A stretch of 64,000 nt of DNA from Diplonema papillatum (Eukaryota > Euglenozoa > Diplonemea > Diplonemida > Diplonemidae). A program made the position numbers and the translations under genes. Shown here piece by piece: positions 26,001 to 36,973 of this stretch. Under the pieces are notes generated by a model. It saw nothing but the letters and a program-made list of their open reading frames with translations. It was not told where the DNA came from and searched no databases. Location: assembly GCA_030068145.1 (NCBI GenBank), contig JAPJBO010000482.1, positions 62,001 to 126,000 on the forward strand, in the 5' to 3' direction. The stretch's first letter is position 1; each line of letters begins with the position of its first letter.

Positions 26001-27629
26001 ATGCGGCGCCAGCGCCGGTGGTTTTTCGAAGGCGTCGGGGCCGCGATGAAGGCGCTGAAGAAGAACGGGGCGCACCCTGACGTGTTCAAGGGGAAGTACC
26101 CGGAGGCGAGCGCCGTGAACGAGGTCGGGCTCCCGACGCTCGAGCGGTTCCTCGACGACTACGGCAAGGCGGCCGGCGGGCAGCCGGCAGCCGCCGCGCA
26201 GGAAATCACGCTCTGCCTGAAGGCGCCGCACGCCCCGCGCGGCGTCGAGAAGGTCACCGTCGTGGTCTCGCTCGCGTGGCCGCGGCACCGGGTACTCGCC
26301 GCCCTCCGCCGGTTCTTCGAGGCGGTCGACTTCGAGCCGTCCGACGGGTCGCCCCTCCCAGAGGTGCTCTCGGCCTCCGCTGAGAGGCAGCCGACCGTCC
26401 GCGAACACCTCGCCCGCCACGCTGCGCACGCGAAAAAAGTGCAGCAGGAGCGCCGGGAGCTGTCGCTGCGCATCCGCGCTGCGGAGGCAGACCTCCGCCA
26501 TTTGTACGACGTCGCAGCGTCGCTGAAGCCGGCCGCGCCGGGCGGAGCCGACGAGGTGCCGCGCGACCTCTATCTGCGGTGCCTCCGGTTCTTGAAGGTG
26601 TACCTGCGCTCTCGGAAGATGGGCAACAGGTCTGTTGCTGTGGAAGTGGCCGGCTGGGGCCGCCCAGCGATAGGGTACACGGCGGCACCGGGAGGCGGCG
26701 TGGACGAGCTAGGGGTCGTGGTCCTGAGCACGCGGGATGTCGATGTGGCGGCGGATGGAGAAGGGGAGTGGGATTTCCGGGGGTTCGCGGGTTGGAAGCA
26801 CTTGCTCGACAGAGTGGACTGGCCGCGGTTGGAGGCGGCGCACCGGTACAAGACGAGTGTCATCACCCGATTCTGGGCGGGCGTCGACGCCGCGACGCGG
26901 AAGCTGGCGGCGGAGGTGGGTGTCCATTCCGTCGAATGCCGGAGCGTCGGTCCCATACTCGACCGAACCCTGCTGAAGAAGGCGGACCTCGCTGCGGCGC
27001 GCGCCGCGGCCGGCTCGCGCACAACCGGCCACGATTTCGTCGCCGCCGTGGCCGCGCTCCGGAAGAACTCGGCCGCCATCAGCTCCCGGCTGCCACCCCC
27101 GGAGTTGTACGGCAGCCTGCTGGCCCGACACGTCAAAGTGTCGCTCCGCCCGTCCCTCGACGCCGACGGGGCCGCGGTGGTTGCAGCTGAGCGGGATCAC
27201 CTGGTTCTGCATGACGGGACGTTGGTCATCGCTGTCGATCCGGGCCGGACAGCCGCCATCTCAGATCAGTTGGCCGGCGCGCTTAACCGGTCGGCGCTGC
27301 TGTCGGGTGTCTCGTCGAGTCGGTGGGTCGAGACGAGGGCGGTCGCCGAGAGGCTGGCGAGGCAGCATCAGATCATCGTGGACCCCGACCCGGTGTGGAT
27401 GGTCGCGTCGGAAGACTTCCTCGGGGAGTACCACCACGCGGTCTCGCTCGTCGGCTCCTGCTGCGGGAAGCTGCTCGCGCTCGGCGCGCACAGCATCGCG
27501 CTGACGGTGTCCGACCACTTCGCCTTCGACAGCGCCACCGGCGAGCTCCGCATCGCGTGGAACGCCGACTTCCACACCCTGCAGACCCACTTGCCGCACA
27601 GCTATGACCATCGTTTGACTTCTGGCTGA
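26001..27629 (+). CDS. TCAIM-like protein (DUF4460/DUF4461-type), probably mitochondrial
   Basis: 542 residues from the first ATG after a pyrimidine-rich TTTTCCAG. The N-terminus MRRQRRW is basic, as in mitochondrial targeting sequences. Residues of about 8-55 contain HPDVFKGKYPEASAVNE and LPTLERFLDDY. This resembles the HPD-bearing N-terminal domain (DUF4460) of TCAIM, a mitochondrial protein of unclear function. The rest could correspond to DUF4461: FAGWKHLLDRVDWPRLEAAH around 265-285 and a closing SDHFAFDSATGELRIAWN, where the family ends with a similar strand and W-N pair. A coiled-coil-like stretch (KKVQQERRELSLRIRAAE) lies near 145-165. Family assignment is from memory of motif patterns. 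The stop at 27629 lies within a repeated segment, so the native last few residues are uncertain. Confidence 0.65.
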   Translation: MRRQRRWFFEGVGAAMKALKKNGAHPDVFKGKYPEASAVNEVGLPTLERFLDDYGKAAGGQPAAAAQEITLCLKAPHAPRGVEKVTVVVSLAWPRHRVLAALRRFFEAVDFEPSDGSPLPEVLSASAERQPTVREHLARHAAHAKKVQQERRELSLRIRAAEADLRHLYDVAASLKPAAPGGADEVPRDLYLRCLRFLKVYLRSRKMGNRSVAVEVAGWGRPAIGYTAAPGGGVDELGVVVLSTRDVDVAADGEGEWDFRGFAGWKHLLDRVDWPRLEAAHRYKTSVITRFWAGVDAATRKLAAEVGVHSVECRSVGPILDRTLLKKADLAAARAAAGSRTTGHDFVAAVAALRKNSAAISSRLPPPELYGSLLARHVKVSLRPSLDADGAAVVAAERDHLVLHDGTLVIAVDPGRTAAISDQLAGALNRSALLSGVSSSRWVETRAVAERLARQHQIIVDPDPVWMVASEDFLGEYHHAVSLVGSCCGKLLALGAHSIALTVSDHFAFDSATGELRIAWNADFHTLQTHLPHSYDHRLTSG

Positions 27630-28870
27630 GACAGCAGGCACCTGCACCAAGCAAGAAGCTGTAAGTACGCTGCAAGCTCACTTGCCGCCGCAACTTATGA
27701 ATATCGTTTGACTTCTGGCTGGGACAGCAGTCACCTGCACCAAGCAAGAAGCTTTAAGTACGCTGCAAGCTCACTTGCCGCCAACTTATGAATATCGTTT
27801 GGCTTCTGGCTGGGACAGCAGTCACCTGCACCAAGCAAGAAGCTTTAAGTACGCTGCAAGCTCACTTGCCGCCAACTTATGAACATCGTTTGGCTTCTGG
27901 CTGGGACAGCAGTCACCTGCACCAAGCAAGAAGCTTTAAGTACGCTGCAAGCTCACTTGCCGCCAACTTATGAATATCGTTTGACTTCTGGCTGGGACAG
28001 CAGTCACCTGCACCAAGCAAGAACCTTACGTACGCTGCAAGCTCACTTGCCGCCAACTTATGAACATCGTTTGGCTTCTGGCTGGGACGGCAGGCACCCG
28101 AATCAAGCGCAAAAGCTGTACGCGGACAGTTGTGGCCATCATTTGACTTCTGGCTGAGGATAGCAGGGGCCCTAATACTTCCTCGGGGAGTACCGCCACG
28201 CGGGTTTGCTCGTCGGCTCGTGCTGCGGGAAGCTGCTCGCGCTCGGCGCGCACAGCATCGCGCTGACGCCCGACCACTTCGCTTTCGACAGCACCACCGG
28301 CGAGGTCCGCACAGTTATGACCATCGCTTGACTCCTGGCACCAAGCACAAAGCTGTAAGTACCCTGCAGACCCACTCGCCGCACAGTTATGGCCATCTTT
28401 TGACTCCTGGCTAGAGACGGCAGGCACTCGAACCAAGCACAAAGCTGTAAGTACCCTGCAGACCCACTCGCCGCACAGTTATGACCATCGTTTGACTCCT
28501 GGCTAGAGACGGCAGGCACTCGAACCAAGCACAAAGCTGTAAGTACCCTGCAGACCCACTCGCCGCACAGTTATGGCCATCGTTTGACTGCTAACTGAGA
28601 CAGCAGGCACCCGAATCAAGCACAAATCTGTATGGGGCGATCGCATATACCCTGCAGCCTCTCTTGCTGCACACGTACGGTGACTTCTGGCTCAGACAGC
28701 TGGCACCCGAAAGAAGCACAAAGCTGTACGGGGCAATTGCAATACCCTGGCTTTGACTTCTGGCTCAGACAGCTGGCACCCGAAAGAAGCACAAAGCTGT
28801 ACGAAGCAATTGCAATACTGGCTTTGACTTCTGGCTGAGGATAGCAGGCACCAAAAGCTGTATACGACGG
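27580..28870 (+). repeat. Array of copies of the TCAIM-like gene 3' end
   Basis: More than a dozen units of about 85-100 bases, each with CTGCA(A/G)(A/G)C(C/T)CAC, TATGACCATCGTTTGACT, GGCTG and a CAAGCACAAAGCTGTAAGTA segment, begin in the last codons of the gene. One larger unit (about 28165-28330) contains about 150 bases of upstream coding sequence matching 27416-27570. Several units carry a textbook GTAAGT donor-like site followed by CTGCAG. Left units resemble each other more than right units, suggesting stepwise growth. Confidence 0.88.
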
Positions 28871-29338
28871 CAAATGCAAGCACGCTGCAGACCGATTGAC
28901 TACGCCATCACCTGCCCGCACTCGTTGATTCCACCTTCCCAGCGAGTCCCACGGCGTCGCACTGTCGCATGGATCGTGTGTAGTCAAGCGGCATTGGCAA
29001 CCGCTGTACCCGAGTACCGCCTTGGCTGCCCCGTTCACAACAGTCTAAAAAGTTCAGATTATATCGGCGTCCTACGAAGTAGCCACCGTCACTTTCTCTG
29101 GTTGCTTCAGCAGTGCGCGCTATTGGGAAACCTTGCGTCTCCTGTGAAGCCACGTTGTGTCAGAAAAAAATGTGACCCCCCCTATCCCACCCGCCAAGCT
29201 GTAATCACAGCTCCGGCACCATCGACATGCAGTATTTGTGCTCTTCGCCCTGTTCTCGATCACCTTTCGTATCGCGAAAAAAAAAAAAGGGTCAAGCCTA
29301 CGCACTTCTTTCAGTTCTTCTTGCTCTCGCAAACACAA
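28871..29338. other. Intergenic DNA, nothing recognised
   Basis: No supported gene or repeat copy. An A-run lies at about 29278-29288. Confidence 0.5.
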
Positions 29339-30015
29339 AGTGAAGCGCAAAACTGGGGGGAGAATCCGCGGAGCAACTCTCCGCTGGCCGAGTTTCAAGG
29401 GAGGGGCGTTAGAAGCACCAGCCGACGGGATGTCTTCAGCTTGACGTAGACAGCGTGTTCGAGGGCTGATCAGCATACCAGAATACCAGGGCAGTAGTGA
29501 ACTTAGTCAGCTGACCAGGTTTTCATAGAGCGCCGAAAGAAACTTGGTCAGCCCAAATCTCAAGCTGAAGCGGCTGAGTACTACATGGAAGCGAAAGCCG
29601 GTGTGCCTTGCTCGCGAAACACAAAGTGAAGCGCAAAACCGGGGAGAATCCGCGGAGCAACTCTCCGCTGGCTGCCGAGTTTCGAGGGAGGGGCGTAATA
29701 AACACCAGCCGACGGGATGTCTTCAGCTTGATGTAGACAGGGTGTTCGAGGGCTGATCAGACTACCAGAATAGTAACCAGGGGGTTATATAAAGGGGGGG
29801 GGGGTCGAACAATAACACCTGTGTTCTTATTCGATTAGTCGAATACTAAAAAAAGTTCCGGGTAGTTGAACAGCAGCAGGATCAAGTAGTGGTAGTGTTT
29901 TTAGACAACCAGACGCGTCCCCCCCCCTTTACCAGTATATACCAGTAGTGAAATTGGTCAGCTGACCAAGTTTCCATAGAGCGCCGAAAGAAACTTGGTC
30001 AGCCCAAATCTCAAG
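29339..30015. repeat. Interleaved duplications enclosing a MITE-like copy
   Basis: A block of about 145 bases at 29339-29483 recurs at 29626-29772 (shared CCGCGGAGCAACTCTCCGCTGG and GACGGGATGTCTTCAGCTTG). A 60-base segment at 29507-29566 recurs at 29957-30015 (GCGCCGAAAGAAACTTGGTC). The MITE-like copy at 29791-29927 lies between them. Confidence 0.85.
29791..29927. mobile_element. Second copy of the GGGGTCGAA MITE-like element
   Basis: Shares GTTCCGGGTAG and the GCAGGATCAAGTAGTGGTAG to GACAACCAGACG core with 1937-2061. Its ends read AAAGGGGG and CCCCCTTT. The left end carries an extra hairpin (TCGAACAATAA against TTATTCGA), which looks like a second terminal repeat inserted in reverse. Confidence 0.6.
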
Positions 30016-30302
30016 AGAAAGATTGAGATTCTCTCCCAGCGGTGAAGTTGTTGGTACGGCTGTTCATGACGAACTTGCTGAAGCGGCTGAGTACTACATG
30101 GAAGCGAAAGCCGGCTCAACAACTGTGTGCCCCGTCTACACGAACCCCTAAACGTTTCCCCCCCAACGGGGTTCGCATCACAAGGGTGCTCTGCTCAACG
30201 AATGCAGCCGAGCGCTAAAGCGAAAACGGTGCTGACCAACAAGTGACCAAGTTTAAGCGGAGTTTCTGAAAACCTGTATATATCCCTGGACACAAGCCTG
30301 TC
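30016..30302. other. Intergenic DNA, nothing recognised
   Basis: Lies between the interleaved duplications and the CCACTTCA array. No supported feature. Confidence 0.5.
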
Positions 30303-30590
30303 ATGCATGGCGCTAACACCACTTCACCACTTCACCGATTTTGCGTTTATTATTATTTTTTTACACCACTTCACCACTTCATCATGGCACTCCTTCACCA
30401 CTTCATGCCTTGCTGCGCTTAGCCACTTCATCGTCATGCCTTACTTCGCCACTTCACCGCTTCACCTCACCACTTCATGCCGTGCGCTTAGCCACTTCAT
30501 CGTCACCACTTCATGCTTTACTGCGCCAGTTCACCACTTCATACCGCACTGCACCACCGCTTCATGCTTGTCAGCACTTCATTGTGCTGT
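30303..30590. repeat. Degenerate CCACTTCA(C/T) tandem array
   Basis: More than fifteen copies of CACCACTTCA or CCACTTCATCGTCA-like words in about 290 bases, with diverged spacers. One further CACCACTTCACGAG occurs at about 31145. Confidence 0.85.
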
Positions 30591-31189
30591 GTCAAAATCA
30601 GAAAACACGCACGACCAAACTTTTGTTTTCCGATTCCTTTGGAATCCGGTGCCCAACACCTTCCTGGTGAGTGGTTCGTTACGCGCTTAGTATTCCCACG
30701 ATGAATCGACACAACTGCTCTTGTACGTCCGCGTGGCTTGAACTCGTGCTTCCTCTGCATCTCCTTTCCGTCCAGTTTTGGAAGTCTCACAGTTTGAGGT
30801 CTCCACCGCCATTTCCGTAAGCTCACAGCAAAGTCTCAAAGTTTGACTTCCTTCAAGTGATGTAAACGTGCTGCGAAACCCGGCGATTCACTGAGTGGAT
30901 GCCCTGCTCCTTGATCTTGAAGAGACGTTGGTCGGCGCCGGAGACATTCGATCTGGACGAACAAGTGGAAGTGCATTGCGCAGGCTGACTGCGACGGACG
31001 GTTGGGTTCCAAGCCAGCTACTGAAAAGCCACACAAGGTGCTCAAATGTTGGTGCTAGTGAAGGCGGACTGGACCACACAAGACAAGCTGCGGGGAAAAA
31101 AATTATACTACCTCGGATGGCACCACGGCTCGTAGATTTTTTTTTCACCACTTCACGAGCGTCTGCCTCGCCGCAAGTTAGCACCATGT
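30591..31189. other. Intergenic DNA, one unassigned open frame
   Basis: A frame at about 30895-31269 begins with plausible codons (DALLLDLEETLVGAG) but then degrades into low-complexity sequence and runs into the tandem array. It may be a decayed exon fragment. No family is recognised, so it is not called as a gene. Confidence 0.4.
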
Positions 31190-32788
31190 ATGCAAGCCTG
31201 TCAACAGGAAGAAAGAAGAAAGGGAAGCGCGCTGTTCCTGACCCGGCCCCTTTCCTACAAGCAAAATGAGTTAAAGTCTAGTCCGATACAGTAACATTAT
31301 CTGTCCGCCCACCAACCGCATCGTGCACTACGAAGTGACCCCGCCACCCCCGGATAGGCTAGTCTGACACAAGCCTGTCAACAGGCAAAAGAAAGAAGAA
31401 GGGGGAACGGAAGCGCCGTTCCTGACCCGGCCCCTTTCCCACAAGCAAAATGAGTTAAAGTCTAGTCCGATACAGTAACGTTATCTGTCCGCCCACCAAC
31501 CGCATCGTGCACTACGAAGTGACCCCGCCACCCCCGGATAGGCTAGTCTGACACAAGCCTGTCAACAGGCAAAAGAAAAAAGGAGGGGGAACGGAAGCGC
31601 CGTTCCTGACCCGGCCCCTTTCCCACAAGCAAAATGAGTTAAAGTCTAGTCCGACACGGTAACGCTATCTGTCCGCCCACCAACCGCATCGTGCACTACG
31701 AAGTGACCCCGCCACCCCCGGATAGGCTAGTCTGACACAAGCCTGTCAACAGGCAAAAGAAAAAAGAAGGGGGAACGGAAGCGCCGTTCCTGACCCGGCC
31801 CCTTTCCCACAAGCAAAATGAGTTAAAGTCTAGTCCGACACAGTAACGTTATCTGTCCGCCCACCAACCGCATTCTCTCTCAACCGCATCGTGCACTACG
31901 AAGTGACCCCGCCACCCCCGGATAGGCTAGTCTGACACAAGCCTGTCAACAGGCAAAAGAAAGAAGAAGGGGGAACGGAAGCGCCGTTCCTGACCCGCGG
32001 CCTCCCCTTTCCTGCAAGCAAAATGAGTTAAAGTCTAGTCCGATACAGTAACGTAATCTGTCCGCCCACCAATCGCATCGTGCACTACGAAGTGACCCCG
32101 CCACCCCCGGATAGGCTAGTCTGACACAAGCCTGTCAACAGGCAAAAGAAAGAAGAAGGGGGAACGGAAGCGCCGTTCCTGACCCGCGGCCTCCCCTTTC
32201 CTGCAAGCAAAATGAGTTAAAGTCTAGTCCGATACAGTAACGTTATCTGTCCGCCCACCAACCGCATTCTCTCTCAACCGCATCGTGCACTACGAAGTGA
32301 CCCCGCCACCCCCGGATAGGCTAGTCTGACACAAGCCTGTCAACAGGCAAAAGAAAGAAGAAGGGGGAACGGAAGCGCCGTTCCTGACCCGCGGCCTCCC
32401 CTTTCCTGCAAGCAAAATGAGTTAAAGTCTAGTCCGATACAGTAACGTTATCTGTCCGCCCACCAACCGCATTCTCTCTCAACCGCATCGTGCACTACGA
32501 AGTGACCCCGCCACCCCCGGATAGGCTAGTCTGACACAAGCCTGTCAACAGGCAAAAGAAAGAAGAAGGGGGAACGGAAGCGCCGTTCCTGACCCGCGGC
32601 CTCCCCTTTCCTGCAAGCAAAATGAGTTAAAGTCTAGTCCGATACAGTAACGTAATCTGTCCGCCCACCAATCGCATCGTGCACTACGAAGTGACCCCGC
32701 CACCCCCGGATAGGCTAGTCTGACACAAGCCTGTCAACAGGCAAAAGAAAGAAGAAGGGGGAACGGAAGCGCCGTTCCTGACCCGGCG
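31190..32788 (+). repeat. Nine-copy tandem array (about 182-208-base unit) ending at a start codon
   Basis: Each unit contains AAGCCTGTCAACAGGCAAAA, GGGGGAACGGAAGCGCCGTTCC, AAGCAAAATGAGTTAAAGTC, CACTACGAAGTGACCCCGCC and GGATAGGCTAGTCTGACA. Length differs because some units carry an extra CATTCTCTCTCAACCG or GCGGCCTCC. Two hairpins recur in every full unit: GCCTGTCAACAGGC and GGAACGGAAGCGCCGTTCC. The ninth copy is cut off after CGTTCCTGACCCGGCG by the ATG of the GTPase gene. Confidence 0.93.
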
Positions 32789-35700
32789 ATGGCGAACTCG
32801 GGCCTGGCGCTGCTGCTGGCTACAGTGCTGGCAGTCGCCCCGCGCGAGGGGCTCGCGTACAACGTCGCTGTGCTCGGCGCGGTGGGCAGCGGCAAGAGCA
32901 GCGTCGTGAACCTCGGGCTGCGGACCGTCGGCGTCGCGGCCGCCCCCGCCGTCGTCGGGAACCGCTGGACGGACGCCGCGGTGACCATGCGCATCTCGCG
33001 GTTCTGCGCGGCGCCCGCAGCAGGCCGCACCGCCGTCTGCTGGTACGACACGCCGGGCGTCGACTTCTGCCCCGGCCTGGCCCCCGACGAGCTAGGCACG
33101 GCGCCGCCCGCCCGCAGCCGGGAGCTGGCGATCCTCGAAGCGGTCCTCGCCGGCGTCTCGCCCGCCACCGCGTGGCCGCCGCGCGCAGCGGCGCCGCCGG
33201 AGCCCGGCCACGCGCCGGACGTCGTCGTCCTCGCCACCGCGGCGCCGCCCGCCGACGCCCGCGCGTGCGCGCGGCGCCTCGCAGCGCTCCGCGCCGGCGC
33301 CCCGCGCATTCCCGTCGTCGTCGCCTACACCGGGCCCGACGACGGGCTCCGCAGCGACGATGCAACCACGGTGCGCGTCCTTGTTCTTTCTTTTTTTTGT
33401 AAGTGCGCACAAACAAAGGAAGCGCCAGATCCGACTTTTTTTTTTTTAGCCACATGCAATGTGTGAGGAAACTGAACCGCCCAAGTAGGACCTTCGGATC
33501 ATGACCATTTGCAAATTTGCCACCTGCAACCACGTCCAGGATTTGGGCTCAGGGTAGTGCGGTCAACGAAAAAATGCATGAGATCGAAGATTTTTGAAGA
33601 TTAATACTATTCTGACAAGAACTAACACTTGTACAAAGGTTATTACCCGTTGCTATCCCGAGAAAAAGGGTACACGAAAGAAGCCATGCATGCCCCCCCC
33701 CCCAAACGCACCCAGTACGTATTAGCTTTAAAAGAACCCATTCGACGAAGGTCACCCAGAGACTCTAAAATCCTGAATTCCCAAGCGAACTACATTTCTA
33801 AAAACACCGTAATTTACGGCGGCGCCCGCGGGCGGCCGCACTGCGTCTGCTGGTACAACACGCCGGGCGTCGACTTCTGCCCCGGCCTGGGCACGGCGCC
33901 GCCCGCCCGCAGCCGGGAGCTGGCGATCCTCGAAGCGGTCCTCTCTGGCGTCTCGCCCGCCACCGCGTGGCCGCCGCGCGCAGCGGCGCCGCCGGAGCCC
34001 GGCCACGCGCCGGACGTCGTCGTCCTCGCCACCGCGGCGCCGCCCGCCGACGCCCGCGCGTGCGCGCGGCGCCTCGCAGCGCTCCGCGCCGGCGCCCCGC
34101 GCATTCCCGTCGTCGTCGCCTACACCGGGCCCGCCGACGGGCTCCGCAGCGACGATGCAACCACGGTGCGCGTCCTTGTTCTTTCCTTTTTTGTAAGTGC
34201 TCACAAACAAAGGAAGCGCCAGATCCGTTTTTTTTAGCCGCACGGCCCGTGCGGCTCGCGGAGTTTGTCTCTCACAACTCATAATGAAGGCGTACCAAAG
34301 AAACGACCCGCACCCACACAGCCCTTACTTCTTCTAAGATAACCCATTTAACAAGGTCACCCCGGTGACTTTAAAATACCGGAATCCCGAGCGAGCGTTA
34401 CCTCTAAATGAAAGTACTACTAATCCACAAGTACCGCTAAAAGGAAATCACACTGCACACAGGAGCCCCCTGTGTTCTCTCTGAACGTGTTCGAAGGTGT
34501 CGACGAAGAGAGCGCGGCGTTGTTCAGTGCACGGGTCGAGACGTTCTACGAAGCAGCGGCGGCGCGCGACGACCATTCGGAACCGCCGCCGGCCGGCGAA
34601 GGCGAGTGCGCCGGCACGCAGCCCGACTCGGAGTCTTCCGCCAAGGGAAGTGACGCACCCCCCGGGGCCCCGCCCGCGCTTTGCCTGCTGCTGCTGCTCC
34701 TGGCGGCGGCGGCGGCCGCGCTGGCCGCCGCGCTGCGGCTGCCCGCCCGCTCGGGGGGAAACCCCTGGGGGCAGCGGGGCCTGCGCTGGTTGGCAGCTGG
34801 GGGCGTTCGTTGCCGTTGGAGAAAGTGCGCAACCTGGTTGCGGGCGCCGGCGGCCGAACGGCCCGTGCGGCTCGCGGAGTTCCTGCAGGCGAGCCGACCC
34901 GTGGCGACCACGGTCGGAGTGGTCGCCGGGCACATCCGAGCCCCTCTGCACACGCCCGTGCATCAAGCGAAGCAGCGGCCGGCGCCCCCCAACCCGCCCC
35001 CGCCCTGCCACTCCCCGCAGCAGCACTCGTTTCCTCTGAACAGGCATACCCCCTCATTGCAAGCCGCGCGCGCCGACTCATCGGCCACTTTCAACGATGT
35101 GTACGCGGCGGCCGACGACCTGTGCGTCGAGCTGTCCCGCCGCCTCGCGCTGCAGGACGACCGCGCTGCCCCCCAAGTCCGAAGTTACCGTGCCGGCGGA
35201 GAGAGAAGCTGCCGGCAACGAAACGAAGACGAAAAAGCGGAAACAGAGCGGAAAGAAGCCGAGGCCCTGCGCCCCTGCGAAGAAGACCCGCTGCCGGCGT
35301 CAAACGGCGTGCGCGAGGAGCACACTCCGCCGGCGCGGGAAACGAAGATTTTCCCCCCTTCGCCGCTGCCGCTGACGTGGCTGAGCGCGCCGCTGCCAGC
35401 GGGCGCCGGGCGCCTGTCCGGCGGCGGCGAAGCCGACCTGGACGACGATTCGCTGCGGTCTGCCTTCGGTTCGAATCACGCGAGCGAGGCCTCGTTATCG
35501 GCGTGCGACTCGCAGACGCGCCGGCGGACGCTTTCCGCCGGTCCTCGCCCCGCCGGCGCGCGCGGGCAGCTGCACTCTCCTTTCGACTCGAACCCTGCGG
35601 CGGAAAATGCGTTTTCTGCAGCTGACCTGCACGATCTTCGGGCGCGCCGGTACCAGCACTTTGCCTGCGATTCGGATGCCGTGCTTGCCGACACGCGCAG

Positions 35701-36973
35701 GTCCTTTGCCGGTGATCCGAACCCCGCAGCCGACTTGCACGATCTTCGGGCGCGCCGATACCAGCACGCCGCCTGCGCTTCGGATCTCGCTGCGGCGGAT
35801 GCCGTGCTTGCCGCCGCCGACACACGCAGGCACTTCGCCTGCGATTCGAACCCCGCGGCCGACAACGCGTTTTCTGCAGCCGACTTGCACGATCTTCGGG
35901 CGCGTAGGTACCAACACCTTGCCTGCGATTCGGACCGCGCTGCGGCAGATGCCGCGCTTGCCGTCAGGCACTTTGCCTGCGACTCGAACCCCGCGGCCGA
36001 CAACGCGTTTTCTGCAGCCGACCTGTACGATCTTCGGGCGCGTAGGTACCAACACCTTGCCTGCGATTCGCTCCCCGCGGCCGACAACGCGTTTTCCGCA
36101 GCCGACTTGCACGATCTCCGGGCGCGCCGGTACCAACACTTCGCCCGCGGCTCGGACCCCGGCGCCGCGTGCCCCCCCGCTGACGCACGCAGAAGGCCCG
36201 CCGCGCATGGCGCGAGCCCCGCCGCCGAAGCTTCGGCTTTTCCGGGTTCCGATGCTCCGGCGGCGCGGCAGCTGCCGTCGGGGCTCGGTTCGACCGGGCG
36301 CGTGGACGCAGGGCGCGTGCTGCATCCGACGAGCGACGCGTTTTTCACGGCGCACGACCCGCAAGGTGCAAGGCGCGGGCTGAGTTCCGCGTTTGATGCG
36401 GCAGCGGACAGCCGGCGGCGGCACCGTCCGGTGGGAGGATGGGCGGACGATGCGTCTTTCGGGTCGGTTTTGAGCTCGATCGCGGACGTTGCGCACGAGC
36501 CGTGGGCTTCGTGCGCCGGCGGATTGGACGCTGTTTCCGAAGCGTCGGGGTTCATCGCGCGGCCGCGCGTGCTGCTGACGCCAGACCCGGAGACGGAAAG
36601 CGTGGCCAGGGAGGACCGGTCGTCGGCGGGCCGCGCGGTATACTCCGCCTCCGCTGCCACCGGCTCGTCCAGCCGGCCGCCTTCTCCGAGCGGGTTGCGG
36701 GGCCGGGTCGACACGCTGCCGATGGGCGCCGCTTCGCACGGCCGCGACGCCGGGGCGTCGAGGGGCTGGCAGTCCCCCGGTGCGTCTTCGAGCGAGAGGG
36801 ACGGCGGGGCTGCTTGTCTCGCTGGGCCGCCGGTCCCTTCGCCGCGCTCCCGGTTCTTCCCGGCGGCGGCGGCTGCCGAGCCGGACAGCCCGCCCCTTCG
36901 CACGCCTGTGGCAAGGCGCGAAGCCTCTGCGCGTGTCGTCCGCGGCATTTCCGATGGAGACAGCCTCGGGTGA
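32789..36973 (+). CDS. Membrane-anchored P-loop GTPase, IFI44-like, with C-terminal YQH repeats
   Basis: Exons 32789-33370 and 34463-36973 join in phase 0 (DDATT-EPPVFSLNVFEG) to about 1,030 residues. Residues 1-24 look like a signal sequence. The G domain follows: GAVGSGKS (G1, residues 30-37), WYDTPGVDF (G3, Asp 87) and a weak G4-like VVVAYTGPDD near 180. Order and spacing, including the post-join VF-x-L and FSARVETFYEAA helix, recall the IFI44 family of immune-associated GTPases. A hydrophobic stretch (LCLLLLLLAAAAAALAAALR, about residues 263-285) could span a membrane. Then come five DLHDLRARRYQH repeats (about 568-762) and a Ser/Ala/Arg-rich, probably disordered tail. The canonical N/TKxD is not visible, so nucleotide specificity is uncertain. 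An array of nine repeats directly precedes the ATG. If the join is wrong, exon 2 would lack a start. Confidence 0.68.
33371..34462 (+). other. Intron of the GTPase gene
   Basis: Begins GTGCGC and ends CTGCACACAG. It contains family E copies (about 33655-33815 and 34280-34445) and a partial copy of exon 1 (33819-34240). TACTAATCCAC about 50 bases before the acceptor resembles a branch site. Confidence 0.7.
33819..34275 (+). pseudogene. Partial exon 1 copy within the GTPase intron
   Basis: About 345 bases repeat the second half of exon 1 (CWYNTPGVDFCPG to LRSDDATT), followed by the same donor and about 80 bases of the same intron start (GTGCGCGTCCTTGTTCTTTC). It lacks the P-loop half and five residues after CPGL. 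Other codons are almost unchanged and the frame is open. At 34240-34265 a further snippet matches exon 2 (GGCCCGTGCGGCTCGCGGAG, also at 34858). The duplicated donor makes alternative use conceivable; a non-functional copy is simpler. Confidence 0.82.
35583..36165 (+). repeat. Five in-frame YQH repeats in the GTPase gene
   Basis: Five units of roughly 28-47 codons share AADLHDLRARRYQH followed by (F/L/A)AC(D/A)SD, most preceded by NPAA(D/E)NAFS. Units differ in spacer length but keep the frame. They form the tail after the predicted membrane helix. Confidence 0.9.

Noticed and set aside
30895-31269. 124-codon frame starting DALLLDLEETLVGAG
   Set aside because: No ATG at its start, no family recognised, and it runs into the tandem array.
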